NCBI RefSeq assembly: GCF_001704415.2
Contig: NC_030822.1
Coordinates: forward strand, 52,693,345-52,757,344
DNA: 64,000 bases
Reading direction: 5' to 3'
From: Capra hircus
Lineage: Eukaryota; Chordata; Mammalia; Artiodactyla; Bovidae
Part shown: piece by piece, positions 1 to 10,806 of the stretch
How the letters are laid out: every line of letters begins with the position of its first letter
Numbering within the stretch: the stretch's first letter is position 1
Notes under the pieces: generated by a model
Database searches by the model: none
What the model saw: the letters and a program-made list of their open reading frames with translations, nothing else
Told to the model about the DNA's origin: nothing
Translations under genes and position numbers: made by a program

Positions 1-634
1 AATTCCACACGAGGATAGTCCTTTCCAGAAACTATGTAGGACTGTGAGAAGTAAGAGAGGGGTTAACAGGCTCCCTCTGAGGAGGTAGCATCTAAATGTT
101 CCCAACGGTATCCCCACCTCCATACTGGTTCTCTTAATTCTTAGCACCCAAGACTACCTGGATGTTTGCCTTCTCCCTTAAATGGGCCATTACCATCAGC
201 CATCTACTAAATATATAAGCAGAACCCACATTTTCTTCCTCTGTATACACTATCGCTACTTATTTGGCAAGTAATAGAATTTTACTGCTTTATCAGAAAA
301 CTCTGGCTGAAAAGAAAACAAAACTATTGGTGTGAGTAAGCTGTTATATTAGAAGCACAAGAACCAAAGAAGTAATTTGTCCCATGTCACTTAACAAGCC
401 TATTTGAAGAAAAACTTATGTCTTCTGCTACAAACCCAAGAGTTCTCTTCCTAGCTCTAAATCTTCCCAGTCTCCTAAGTAAAGAAATAAAATATTAAGT
501 TAGGCAAATGATTCAAGGCTATATGATTAAAAATATAAGAACCTCTTTTGTCAGTTCCTTACCCTAGCCCACTGAGCAATTAAAAAAACCTTTCCTACTG
601 CCCCAACAGTCATACCAGGAGGCGCTGGTCATAC
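1..634 (-). other. VPS11: VPS11 intron 4 (partial), no other feature
   Basis: The sequence left of the exon 4 donor (intron begins at 634 with GTATGA on the minus strand) shows no VPS11 exon and no repeat I can name. It is AT-rich intronic sequence running off the window edge. Confidence 0.7.
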
Positions 635-2686
635 CTGAACATTCTCAGTTGTCACAACAAACAAGTGAGTGGTCTTTCCCGCTTGGCGAAAGGCCAGTCC
701 AGTAACAGGATAGTTGCCCTTGTGCAAAATCTGGGTCTTGCTATGTCGGTCCCGAGTGATGTCCCCTTTGTTCAATGTAACACTGCCATCTGTGAAACCT
801 GTAGGAGAGCAAGGAACAGTATTTTATTGAGGCTGAAAAGGTACGGAAGCAGAAAAAGACCTTTAGAGGCACTTTTTAGAAGTGACTATCTTTCTCCTCA
901 TACCCAACCTCTCCAGTGGTTACCATGAGGATTAGAACTCACGGACTCATTTTCAAAGAACAAAATGAAATGCTTTCCCAACCCAAACTTTAAAATCTCA
1001 AAAGTCCTCACTTCAGTACAAAACGGTCTCATGAAAACAGTGAAAATGAGCTGTAGAAGCAACTCTGAAGGAAATCTATAAAGAATCATGGGGTGTTAGC
1101 TTTGCCTTCTTTCTTCTTACCAATGGCCATAAAGTTGAGATTTTCATGGACAGTCAAACAAGATACAACAGTCGGTTCTGTCCCCGGGATGGCAGGGAAG
1201 ATTCTAGTGCAGAGTGGATTGCCACCATCTCTCTTCTCCAGGTTCCAGATCTTTACCTGGGGACAGATCTCAGATGTGTGAATGCTAGTCACCCTCCAAC
1301 AAATAATCATTCCCAGGCCTCTGGGTCTTTCAGGTTTCCTTTCTAGGACTCACCAGGGGGTTGATGCCCTCTTCATCCTCTCCAACAGAGGCCAGAATAT
1401 TGTGCTGCTTCAGTTGGTACAGGTGTGTCACCCGTAGTTTGTAGGCTTGGAAACCCGTAAGCTGTAGGGAGCGGGGCAAGAACCAGATCTGGCCTTCCAT
1501 ATGTGCAGAGCAGTCAAGGAGCCTCCTTTCCAAGGGGAGATTCTTACATTTAGGCCAGAACGGAAATAACAACTACCCCCAGGGCTTCCCTGGTGGCTCA
1601 GATGGTGAAGAATCCACCTGCAATTCGGGAGGTTGGGAAGATCCCCTGGAGGAGGGCATGGCAACCCACTCCAGTATTCTTGCCTGGAGAATCCCCATGG
1701 ACAGAGGAGCCTGGCCAACTACAGTACATGGGGTCCCAAAGAGTCAGACACAACTGAACACAGCACAGCACCCCAGTGGCTTAGCTAGTAAACAACCCAC
1801 CTGCCAATGCAGGAGACGCAAGAGACGGGGGTTTAAACCCTGGGTCAGGAAGGTGCCCTGGAGAAGGAAATGGCAGTATTCTTGCCTGGGAAATTCCATG
1901 GACAGAGAAGCCTGCATGGGCTGCAGTTCATGGAGTTGCAACGAACTGGGCATGACTAAGCACACATGCACAATAAAAACAAAACCTATACAACTGTTTA
2001 AATTTTTCAAGGGTTTTTCCACATATCATCTCTGGAAACGCCTCATTTTCAAAACAGAAGAAAGGCCAGAGTTTAGGGGCAGCATTATACAAAACAAAGC
2101 AAAAGAAATCGTGGTTTCATTTAACTCTTCCCCCACAATATGGGCTGGGGAGATAATGACACCTTACATATTCATCTTTTAAACTCAACTTGCATCTGTT
2201 CTTTTGATCGACCTTAAAAACAAACACCTTGCCCAACTGTTATTTTACGCCCCTTTTGCAGATAAGGAAATTGAAGTCCAGAGAGGTTAAACGACTTGCC
2301 CAGGATTGTTCACTCATTTGGCAACAAGTTAAAGAGAACGGACTTCCTCCTTTCTTCCCTCAGACCACAGAAGGAACACCGAGCGCCCATCTAAAGGAAA
2401 CTGGCACGTAACACGAACCCTTCTGACGGACAGATTTCATCTCAGCTGGATCTCTTCAGGGATTCGAGGAGGAAAGGGACAGCTCCAGAAGAAGGATATC
2501 TCCAAAGACTAGGCTCCCTCGGCCTGAGTCGCAGACTGTGATGCCAGGAGGGAGGCAAAGGAACTTGGAAGCAGCGGGTCCAGAAGCAGGCGCGGCCCCG
2601 GGAGCAGCCCCATCATTGCCCTGTGGCTCCTTCACCAGCTCCTTGTCGAAGAAAACGAAGCGCCGCCACTGCAGGTAGGTCGCCAT
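635..2686 (-). CDS. VPS11: VPS11 core subunit of HOPS/CORVET, coding exons 1-4 (5' part only)
   Basis: VPS11 is a core subunit of the HOPS and CORVET tethering complexes on late endosomes, lysosomes and early endosomes. Coding exons read on the minus strand are 2686-2500, 1502-1354, 1256-1121 and 798-635. They join in frame to 212 codons of a protein of about 941 residues in human. The N-terminus begins MATYLQWRRFVFFDKEL, and later segments MEGQIWFLPRS and VKIWNLEKRDGG are diagnostic. They belong to the N-terminal WD40-like beta-propeller; the RING-containing C-terminus lies beyond the window. Intron 1 (2499-1503) is not GT-AG. It starts ATATCCTTC and ends AC, and frame closure across the exons (G-D-M-E) requires this choice. 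Introns 2 and 3 are ordinary GT-AG. Bases 1-634 are intron 4. The start codon is the first ATG, in context CCAAGATGG. Identification is very secure; exon ends are read by eye. Confidence 0.97.
1582..1976 (+). mobile_element. Two tandem Bov-tA SINEs in VPS11 intron 1
   Basis: Two head-to-tail copies (about 1582-1772 and 1773-1976) each have a tRNA-Glu-like start (CTTCCCTGGTGGCTCAG or diverged) followed by the Bov-A body (CCACTCCAGTATTCTTGCC, then CATGGACAGAGGAGCC). They are inserted antisense to VPS11. The second copy is more diverged. Confidence 0.9.
2237..2312 (-). repeat. MIR SINE fragment
   Basis: The stretch reads TTGCAGATAAGGAAATTGAAG then AGAGAGGTTAAACGACTTGCC, the antisense MIR core. 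It lies inside VPS11 intron 1 and predates the ruminant SINEs. Confidence 0.75.
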
Positions 2687-2890
2687 CTTGGCCGAAGGTC
2701 CCCGCCTCCGGGGAGGAGGTCACATGACAGGAGCCGGCGTATCACATGACCCCTCGACGTCCTGGAGTCTGGGTGCACCTGCGCTGTCCTCTCGAAGTGA
2801 CGGTTTCCCGCTGTTGGGACAGTGGGCGCGGCCGCTTGAGGCAGGGTTCACCACCCGCAGCTCGCTCCGCAGTTTTCGGTTTTGCCGGCT
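2677..2890 (-). promoter_or_regulatory. VPS11: VPS11 promoter and 5' end with CLEAR-like E-boxes and YY1 motif
   Basis: The region around and upstream of the VPS11 ATG is GC- and CpG-rich. It holds two CACATG E-boxes in CLEAR-like context: GTCACATGAC at 2719-2728 and ATCACATGAC at 2741-2750, 22 bp apart. A YY1-type core (CCAAGATGGCGAC on the minus strand) covers the start codon at 2680-2692. CLEAR sites (ideal GTCACGTGAC) are bound by TFEB/TFE3 and control lysosomal genes, which fits a HOPS subunit. Motifs are seen directly; their use as promoter elements is inferred. Confidence 0.65.
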
Positions 2891-2929
2891 CTGTAAGTGC
2901 CTTGGCTGAAATGCTTCTTAAGAGCTAGA

Positions 2930-3112
2930 CCTTCACCTCTCTGGGCATCAGTTTCCTCTTTAATTAAATTGGCGGGCAGTGAGGGATGAAGATGAGGGAT
3001 GACACGTGGTTTGTGAATTGTAACCCGCTGTGCCTAGATGAATTACCTTCTGCATCACAGGACTGTTTTGAGGCCTAAGTGAATCTATGTATATGAAACT
3101 GGTTTTTCGGCT
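2930..3112 (+). repeat. MIR SINE
   Basis: CACCTCTCTGGGCATCAGTTTCC, followed by GGACTGTTTTGAGGCCTAAGTG, follows the MIR consensus in sense orientation. It is diverged, as expected of a pre-eutherian repeat. Confidence 0.75.
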
Positions 3113-4319
3113 GTAGGAAAGGAGAAATAATATTAGAGGTTTGTGTCTGCCACCAGGTACAGATTGTAACTACAGTCAGTGTGTTTTGCCTCTGTCAGAG
3201 GCATGGTGTTTATTGGGCACCTAAAACATGTTTCTTAAGGAAGCTGGGAAATACTTCTGGGGCACAAATTCCAATAACCTGGCCTTTCTCTCCTTGCCAT
3301 AATGACAGGGTATAAGCAGAGTATAGCAAAGAGCCTTGAAGCCGCAGCACTGGGCACTGCGTGATTTTACAGGTGACAAGGGTCAAAGACACTTCATGGT
3401 ACCCACGGGTCCCAACTTGGGCTAAACCAGCTGTCTCTGTGGAAAACTGCAAGTGTACTGTTTTTGCGCCACTGGTAGCTACAAATGGGAGTGACAGTCA
3501 TTTGAGACAGTATGCAGTATGAAAAAGTGGCCATATGATTAGCATTTGTGAAGTTTATTTTTGCATCCCTGTCCCCCACAGCCTATTTTCAGAACATGTT
3601 AGGCTTTATTCCCTCCCCAGATTCTCAGCAAGCAGGGCCTGTGTGTTGCTTACCAAGAACCAGGTCTAACAGCCTAGTAGATGCTCCAAGTGGATTGAAG
3701 CAATGAATGTAGATGATTTTCCTCTTACCCTCTCCTTGATCTAGTTGATGGAAAAAGTTGTGTCTATTTGTCTAAAGAAATAAATGAGGGGAGAGCACAC
3801 AGATTTCCTGATTTACAGCCCAGATTTCTTTCTTCTTTGTCACGTCGGTATTAGTACCATTTTGAATCTCAGTCTCTGAGCAGAAGCACAAGTAGGGTCT
3901 AGATGGGACCCGATTTCACCTTTGAGTTATGTCCGTTATTAAGGCTATGGATAATACTTGTTAAAGGAAGCAAAGTGAAAGCAAAGAGAGATGTGAACAG
4001 CAGAATGACATCTTTGTTGTTGTGTTTGCTCCCCCTACTGTCCAGTGGTAGAGGCTCTGATGTCTAAGCCACTGGATCTTCTGTTGGTACATAAAATCTT
4101 CTGTTGGTCCTCCAGAGGACCCATGCACCTCTTCAGACTTGCTGCCTTCCTTCCTTCCTTTCCTCTTTTTGACAAATATGTCTTTGGTATTCCTGAAATT
4201 GTACTAAATGCCCAGCATATATACATGAAATAGACATGGTGCCTGCTCTTCAGGGAGCTTGACCACCACCATAGGAAACAGACATAAACAGGACTGACAG
4301 TAATGAGCCTTTAAATTTC
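3113..4319. other. Intergenic, nothing recognised
   Basis: Between VPS11 and HYOU1. I see no exon-like open frame, no recognisable recent repeat and no structured motif. The end (about 4195-4300) has faint L2/MIR-like wording that I could not confirm. Confidence 0.5.
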
Positions 4320-4985
4320 TTTTTTCTTAAATTGAAGTAAGTTGATTTAAAAATAAATAAATAAATTGAAGTAAGTTGACTTACATTGTTTCAGGTGTAC
4401 ATCAAGGTGATTCAGTTATATATATATGTATATATATACACACACACATACACACACATATAAATATTCTTTTTCAGATTATTTTCCATTATAGGTTATT
4501 ACAAGGTATTGAGTATAGTTCCCTGTGCTATACAGTAGGTTCTTGCTGTTTATCTATTTTATATAGTAATGTGTATCTGTTAACTCCAAATTCCTGATTT
4601 ATCCCTCCCTTCCTTTCCTGTTTGGTAACCATAAGTTTGTTTTCCATGTCTGTAGTCTAGTCCTGCTTTTTAAATAAGTTCATTTGTTCATACTGTTTTA
4701 GATTTCACATATAAGTGATGTCATGTGATACCCATCTTTAACTTACTTCATTTAGCTTTATAATTTCTGTGTCCATCTAGGTTTCTGCAAAGGGCATTAT
4801 TTCATTCTTTTTATGGCTGATATTATTAATATATACCACATCTTTATCCATTCGTCTGTCAAAGGACATTAAGGTTGCTTCCATGTCTTGGTATTGTGAA
4901 TTGTACTGCTATGAATATTGGGGTACATGTGTCTTTTCAAATTAGAGTTTTCATCTTTTCCGGATACCAGCCCTAAATTTCATGT
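4320..4985 (-). mobile_element. L1 3' fragment (antisense)
   Basis: The run GTTTCAGGTGTACATCAAGGTG, the TATA/CACA microsatellite at about 4418-4462, then CCCTGTGCTATACAGTAGG and TTCATTCTTTTTATGGCTG is the well-known artiodactyl L1 3' region read antisense. A near-perfect 20-bp direct repeat (4329-4348 and 4363-4382) brackets an A-rich 14-mer near its edge. Confidence 0.85.
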
Positions 4986-5936
4986 AGTGAATTATACCTA
5001 ATGAGGTACTTTCCCTCTCCATTGACTCTTCATAGCAACCACCTGCAGAAGTATCATTATCTCTGATGAGAAACAGTCTCAAAGAGGTTCAGGAATTCTT
5101 CAGTTCCCTAACCTTTAATTAAATAACTCACCGGGGGTGTGAAGCTAGGCTACACTTGTCAGAACATACACCAGGATTTGTCTTTTAGGTATGCTTGTCT
5201 GAATCCAGGCGCTTCAGTATAGTGAGGATGTAAGAAGGCAAACTACACAGAGAGTGATTGTGTGTATAAAATCACTTCCAGTTCTGCACACTGAGAACTG
5301 GAGTTCTGAAGGGACTAAAGGTAAAGAAGCAACTCAAGTCTTTAGCTTGAAATTAAAGAGATCATGACTCAGAATCAAGAATTACCTAGCAATGCCCTCT
5401 CTTTTGCCCTTCAGCAAACTGCTGCCCATGATGTACAACAGTCATATCCACTACAGCAAAATAGGAACACTTCTTGTTCCAGCTGCAAATTTTTATTTTC
5501 TATCATCCCCTCCCCCCATCTGGCTCTCTGAATAGAAACTATTTTCTTAACTACAGAAAAATCTGTTTTTTTTTTTCTCTTAGCCCCTAAAAAGGCTAGC
5601 AGCAGTTTCCACTTTAGGAATAAAAAGGCCAACCTAATAAACTCAGAGGTCTTATAGTATAAGAGAGCGCAAGGCTTCAAGGCAACCATAAAACAGGAGA
5701 AAGGAGCAATTAGCTGATTATTGATTGTTGAAAATCTGGCCTGCAAGAGGGAACTCCATCATGAATTTGGTAAAGCACTTAACCAAGCTTTTAGCACTGC
5801 AATAGTGCATATCTTTTAGTTTTATTTCTCTAGACTGAATTTTTAAAAAAAAGCTAATGTATATTGGGTCCTTAGGATTCCCTAGCGCTGTGTGAAGCAC
5901 TTTACCCCCTTCTTTAATTTTGACACCAACCCTGTG
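4986..5936. other. Intergenic with a MIR remnant
   Basis: About 5020-5130 contains antisense MIR wording (ATGAGAAACAGTCTCAAAGAGGTT). The remaining sequence to 5936 shows no gene, and I could not name a repeat in it. Confidence 0.45.
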
Positions 5937-6520
5937 ATGCTGAAAGCTCAGCTTCTCTGCACACAGGTGCTGAATCAAATCTCAGAGTTTTGAGTGAAGT
6001 GGAAAAGGATAGCTTTATTAGTTTGCCAAGCAAAGGGGGCCACAGTGGGCTAATGCCCTCAAAGTTGTGTGTCTCCACTTGGAGAAGATAGTGAATTTTA
6101 TAGTAATTGTTCAAAGAGGGCGTGATCAGTTTGTGGACATTCTTCTGATAGGTTCATGGTGATGCAAGTAGAAATTAGCATAATTAACCTTCAGGTCAAC
6201 TAATCTGAGGTCTACATGCTTGTGGGCAGTATACCATCATTAACCATGTCAACTTCTCTCACCTGGAAGGGGTTTCAGTATCTGCAGAATAACTCAAAGA
6301 TATTGTTGTGTGTATCCATTGATGGGGAAACAGGACCTTGCCCCAAGATTGCTCTTGAGTTTGCTTCTCCCTGGTCTCACATCCCCTCCCTTCCCTAGTT
6401 AACAACTGCTTGAATCTGCCTACCGGAACTCAGGGCAAGTGATGGAGGCTGAATGAAGGCTGTTTCCTACAATCAAAGCAATAGGGACACAAAGCCCTTG
6501 TGCCCAGGAGCCCCACAGGC
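5937..6520 (-). mobile_element. ERV solo-LTR-like element
   Basis: Read on the minus strand it runs TGTGGGGC...TTCAGCATCA, a TG...CA layout. AATAAAGCTATCC sits near the U5 end and serves as the LTR poly(A) signal, followed by a pyrimidine-rich stretch. No gag, pol or env frame adjoins it, so it is a solo LTR or fragment. The family name was not resolved. Confidence 0.7.
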
Positions 6521-6719
6521 CCTTTTTGGTATGACCCGTGAGGCATGTACCTGCATGCCTCTTTGAAAGATATTGAAACTGAGGTTTCAACTGAGCTACA
6601 CAACAGACATTTCTTCTGTAATTCTAAAAATATTGCTATAAAAGTAGGGATAAAAAAACTTACCCTAGTGCTTCTCCTGCCTAAAGTTACAGTAAATAAA
6701 CCATCGAGTCTTTCGTGTG

Positions 6720-7400
6720 ACACATACAAAATAATTTCTGAAATTATTATTGAAGTGTAACATACAAACAGATTAAGTATACATACTACAATCCATTGAA
6801 TTTTCACAAAAGCCATTGCAACCAGCATCCCCAAAGCCAGCCTTATGCCCTCTTCTTACGTGAAAGGGTAAGTACCATCCCAGCTTCTATGACTAGAATT
6901 TAATTTTGCCTGTTTTTAAACTTTATCCAAGTGAAGTCATAAACTGTGTGCTCTCTGGTTTCTGTCTGCTTTCACTGAATACTGTTTGTGGGATTTATTT
7001 AAGCAGTTGAATGTAAGAGACCAGTTGCTCTGTAGAATTCCACTGTGTGAGTGTACCACTATTTATTTGATCCAACTTTTTTTTTAACAACTTCACATGG
7101 CACTCAGGATCTTAGTTCCCCCAAGGGATCGAACTTGTGGCCCCACCAGTGACAGCACCAAGGCCTAACCCACTGGACTGCCAGGGAATTCCCTATCTAT
7201 ACAGTTATTGCTGGGCATTGGAGCAGTATTCCATTTCAGTGCATTTTGAATTAAGCTATTACAAAGTCTCAGTGAACAAAGTTTCTTCGTGAATATGTTC
7301 AAATAGATATATACCTAAGAATGGGGTAACTGGGTGACAACACTTTTTAAATTCTCCTGGACCAGGATGTTCACCATAATTGACACTGGCCTCAGCCCAT
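6720..7400 (-). mobile_element. Old L1-like fragment with embedded SINE
   Basis: Wording such as TTGAAGTGTAACATACAAACAG and TTTCACTGAATACTGTTTGTGG is typical of antisense L1 3' sequence. It is interrupted at about 7078-7195 by an antisense CHR-type tRNA-derived SINE (ACTGGACTGCCAGGGAATTCCC). Confidence 0.6.
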
Positions 7401-7592
7401 GACATGGTTATATAATGTATGCATGGTTTATAACGTATTCATGTGCTCTGACGCAGGTGTTCATTTTATTCATGTTCTGTGAGATGGCAGCTTTCTTCCT
7501 TGGGCTTCTGCACAGTGTAGGGGAGGGGAGGTAGTCCTCAAACGTTATTACAGGTTTTTCTGGAGCAGAGCTAGTGGATTCAGCTGTCTTGT

Positions 7593-7806
7593 GCTGTGCC
7601 GTGCTTAGTCACTCAGTCGTGTCCGACTCTTTGCAACCCAATGGACTGTAGCCTGCCAGGCTCCTCTGTCCATGGGGATTTTCCAGGCAAGAATACTGGA
7701 GTGGGTTGTCATGCCCTCCTCCAGGGGATCTTCCCAACCCAGGGATCGAACCTACGTCTCCTGCATTGCAGGCTGATGCTTTACGGTCTGAGCCACCAGG
7801 GAAGCA
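7593..7806 (-). mobile_element. Bov-tA SINE
   Basis: Full-length antisense copy from the GTGTCCGACTCTTTGCAACCC end to the tRNA-derived GAGCCACCAGGGAAGC start. Confidence 0.93.
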
Positions 7807-8079
7807 GCTGTCTTGTTTCATCTAAGTCAGATGTTCTACATTAAAATTTTCCTACTGTTTTACACCTTGCTCTTGTGAAACTCCCATCTGGTCAGAGAAC
7901 AAAACAGGTGACTCCCCAGAGCAATTGCACCTGCTGCCCCTCCCAGGGGGACAGACACCCAGGTTCAGAAGCATAGCTGCTGCAGACTGTGCTCCCACCA
8001 AGGATATTCTGGGAGTGGGAGCTCAGATAAGGAGCAGGGCAGACTGACTTTCTTACTCTCCCAATAAAGCCATTCAGTG

Positions 8080-9306
8080 ATCTCAAAAATCTGTGGAAAA
8101 TTCTTAAACAGATGGGAATACCAGACCACCTTACCTGCCTTCTGAGAAATCTGTATGCAAGTCAAGAAGCAACAGTTAGAACCAGATATGGAACAATGGA
8201 TTGGTTCCAAATTGGGAAAGGAGTACATCAAGGCTGTATATTGTCACCTTGCTTGTTTAACTTATATGCAGAGCACATCATGCGAAATGCCGGGCTGGAT
8301 GAAGCACAAGATGGAATCAAGATTGTTGGGAGAAAGAAGTAAAATAAAGTGAAAGTTGCTCAGTCATGTCCGACTCTTTGTGACCCCATGGTCTATACAG
8401 TCCATGGAATTCTCCAGGCCAGAATACTGAAGTGGGCAGCTTTTCCTTTCTCCAGGGGATCTTCCCAACCCAGGGATCGAACCTAGGTCTCCTGCATTGC
8501 AGGTTGATTCTTTACTAGCTGAGCTACAAGGTAAGCCCTCCCAGAGAGAGATCAATAAACTCAGATATGCAGATGATACCACCCTTACGGCAGAAAGCAA
8601 AGAACTGAAGAGCCTCTTTATGAGAGTGAAAAAACTGGCTTAAAACTCAGCATTCAAAAAACTTAAGATCATGGCATCCAGTCCCATCACTTCATGGCAA
8701 ATAGATGGGGTAACAATGGAAACAGTGATAGACTTTATTTTTGGGGGCTCCAAAATCACTGCAGATGGTGACTGCAGCCATGAAATTAAAAGATGCTTGC
8801 TCCTTGGAAGACAAGTTACGACCAACCTAGACAGCATATTAAAAAGCAGAAACATTACTCTACCAACAAAGATCCATCTAGTCAAAGCTATGGTTCTTCT
8901 GGTAGATAGGATAGTTGGACTATAAAAGAAAGCTGACTGCTGAAGGATTGATGCTTTTGAACTGTGGTTTGGAGAAGACTTGAGAATCCCTTGGACTGAA
9001 AAGAGATCCAACCAGTCAATCCTATGGGAAGTTTGTTCTGAATATTCATTAGAAAGACATGCTCCAGCTGAAGCTCCAACACTTTGGCCACCTGATGTGA
9101 AGAACTGACTCATTGGAAAAGACCCTGATGCTGGGAAACTTTGAAGGCAGGAGAAGGGGACAACAGAGGATGAGATGGTTGGATGGCACCACCGACTCAA
9201 TGGATGAGTTTGAGCAATCTCCGGGAATTGGTGATTGACAGTGAAGCCTGGCGTGCTGCAGTCCGTGGGATTGCAAAGAGTTGGACACGACTGAGCAACT
9301 GAACTG
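8080..9306 (+). mobile_element. BovB (RTE) LINE, 5'-truncated, with nested SINE
   Basis: This sense-strand BovB 3' part carries remnants of the reverse transcriptase (KGVHQGCILSPCLFNLYAEH, then a YADDTT motif after the nested SINE). It has the characteristic 3' end GACACGACTGAGCAACTGAACTGA. The RT frame is broken by stops and frameshifts and split by an antisense Bov-tA at about 8343-8541, so it is dead. BovB is an RTE-clade non-LTR retrotransposon abundant in ruminants. Confidence 0.93.
8343..8541 (-). mobile_element. Bov-tA SINE nested in BovB
   Basis: Antisense Bov-tA (GTCATGTCCGACTCTTTGTG to GAGCTACAAGGTAAGCCC) splits the BovB reverse transcriptase just upstream of its YADD motif, so it is younger than that BovB. 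Confidence 0.9.
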
Positions 9307-9504
9307 AAAATCATTCAATAGGTTTTTAATAAGTGTGCAAAACTGGGAACATACTTGTTTCCCAACAGATTGACCTCTGAAGGAAAGGATAGGTCATCCC
9401 CATCTCTGGAATCCCAACACTTAGCACAATGCTTGCATGCAACACAGGGCCAATAAATGTTAAAGTGCACATTCTGTTTGAAAGAATCTACCCTACTGAA
9501 TTGG

Positions 9505-9815
9505 AGAAGGAAATGGCAGCCCACTCCAGTACTGTTGCCTGGAAAATCCCATGGACGGAGGAGCCTGGTAGGCTGCAGTCCATGGGGTCACAGAGTCGGA
9601 GGACACAACTGAGCGACTTCACTTTCACCCCACTGAATAGGTGGTCAAAAGTAGAGTCAGTTATCGAGAAACAAAATCTTGGGGACTTTCCTGGTGGCCC
9701 AGTGGTTAGGAATCTGCCTTCCAATGCAGAGGACACAGGTTCAGTCCCTGCTTGGGGAACTAAATCCCACATGCCACTGAGCGACTAAGCCTGCGCACCA
9801 CAACAGGCTTAGAAA
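9505..9815 (+). mobile_element. Bov-A monomer followed by CHR-type SINE
   Basis: About 9505-9630 is a Bov-A body without the tRNA part (GGCAGCCCACTCCAGTAC to CGACTTCACTTTCACCCC). About 9679-9815 is a separate CHR-type tRNA-derived SINE (GGGACTTTCCTGGTGGCCC). Confidence 0.85.
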
Positions 9816-10439
9816 ATAAGCAAAATCTTTCTCTGTGGCATTGAAATGACAACTTCTATGTTCATCAGTATGACTAAACAACTCCCATGCTATGGAATGT
9901 TCTATAGCAGTAAACAAGGTGAATCTGTACACTGGTATGGAAAATACACCATGATTTATTTTAACCAAAGAAGAAAAAAGCAAGTTGCAAACAAGCTAAT
10001 TATATAACATTTTATCATTTAAAAAAGACAGCAGCTACATATTTCAAGAGGCATACATGTATGTAAATAGAGGAAAAGGCCTAGAATGTTACACATCTAA
10101 TAACAGCAGATAACTCTAGAGATTGTGGATATTATCAAAGAGATTTAACTTTATCTGGCATATTAGAACTTTTTACAAGATTACATTTGTATATTATTTG
10201 TGTAATTAAACTGTATTAGTTTCAAGCGAATTTCTGTTTCTACCAATTTCTCTACTACCTGAAGACTGAATTACTCTAAAAAGGAAGGAAAATAGACCTC
10301 CTCTTGATACTGCCAGTAGGTTGATCGTCTAAGCATAGACACCAGACTCAAATCTGAACCCAGCTGGATCTGTTTACTTTAACCTTTGCTTTTCGTCGCT
10401 TTTAGTCACTAAAAGGATGCTGTCTGCAACTGTACATAT
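9816..10439. other. AT-rich intergenic sequence
   Basis: No gene. The style (for example TAGAACTTTTTACAAGATTAC) resembles old L1 3' untranslated sequence but is too diverged for me to assign. Confidence 0.4.
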
Positions 10440-10806
10440 ATATAATGACCTGGCTAGGGGAACCTGCCCCCCTGCCTGAATGTTAAAGTGCCTTTATTCA
10501 GCTCCTAGGGATACACTCTGACCCTGCCCAACTGTGAATGGTTACAGAAAAGAAGAAATTAACACATCCTTTCCCTGATGCTTATTTTGCAGGATTTATG
10601 GCCTTTTTACTTTACTTCCACACCACCTCCTCCTCTCTGTTCCATAAAAGAAACTGACATCCAGACCCCAATCAGATGGTACTCTAGGGTGCAAGACTGC
10701 CATTTTCTTGGTTGCCAGGTTTTCCGAATAAAGTCTCTAGTCTTTGCCTCAACATTTTGTCGTCCAACTACTGGCTATTAGACAGAGTTTGGATTCTGTA
10801 ACAGCC
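10440..10806 (+). mobile_element. ERV LTR (gamma-like)
   Basis: Contains a TTCCATAAAAG TATA-like box, then GAATAAAGTCTCTAGTCTTTGCC (R/U5 poly(A) signal), CATTTTGTCGTCC and a terminal CTGTAACA. This layout is typical of class I ERV LTRs. There is no internal coding sequence beside it. The left edge is approximate. Confidence 0.6.

Larger units (their letters stand above)
1503..2499 (-). other. VPS11: U12-type AT-AC intron (VPS11 intron 1)
   Basis: The intron begins ATATCCTTC (2499-2491), matching the U12 5' splice-site consensus RTATCCTT. It ends AC at 1504-1503, with TCCTTGAC immediately upstream, a full match to the U12 branch-point consensus. The distance from the branch A to the splice site is about 11 nt, within the usual U12 range. 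No GT-AG pair gives a continuous VPS11 frame. The intron also holds a MIR and two tandem Bov-tA SINEs. Confidence 0.93.

Noticed and set aside
1428..2182. Overlapping frames in VPS11 intron 1 with text such as ATHSSILAWRIPMDRGAW
   Set aside because: These are translations of Bov-tA SINEs and recur at every Bov-tA in the window.
8640..9314. 224-codon minus-strand frame
   Set aside because: Antisense of BovB. The same antisense text recurs at 26.3, 37.9, 44.6 and 48.8 kb, so it is a repeat shadow and not a gene family.
10395..10418. Short hairpin CTTTTAGTCACTAAAAG
   Set aside because: A 7-bp AT-rich stem is expected by chance in this composition.
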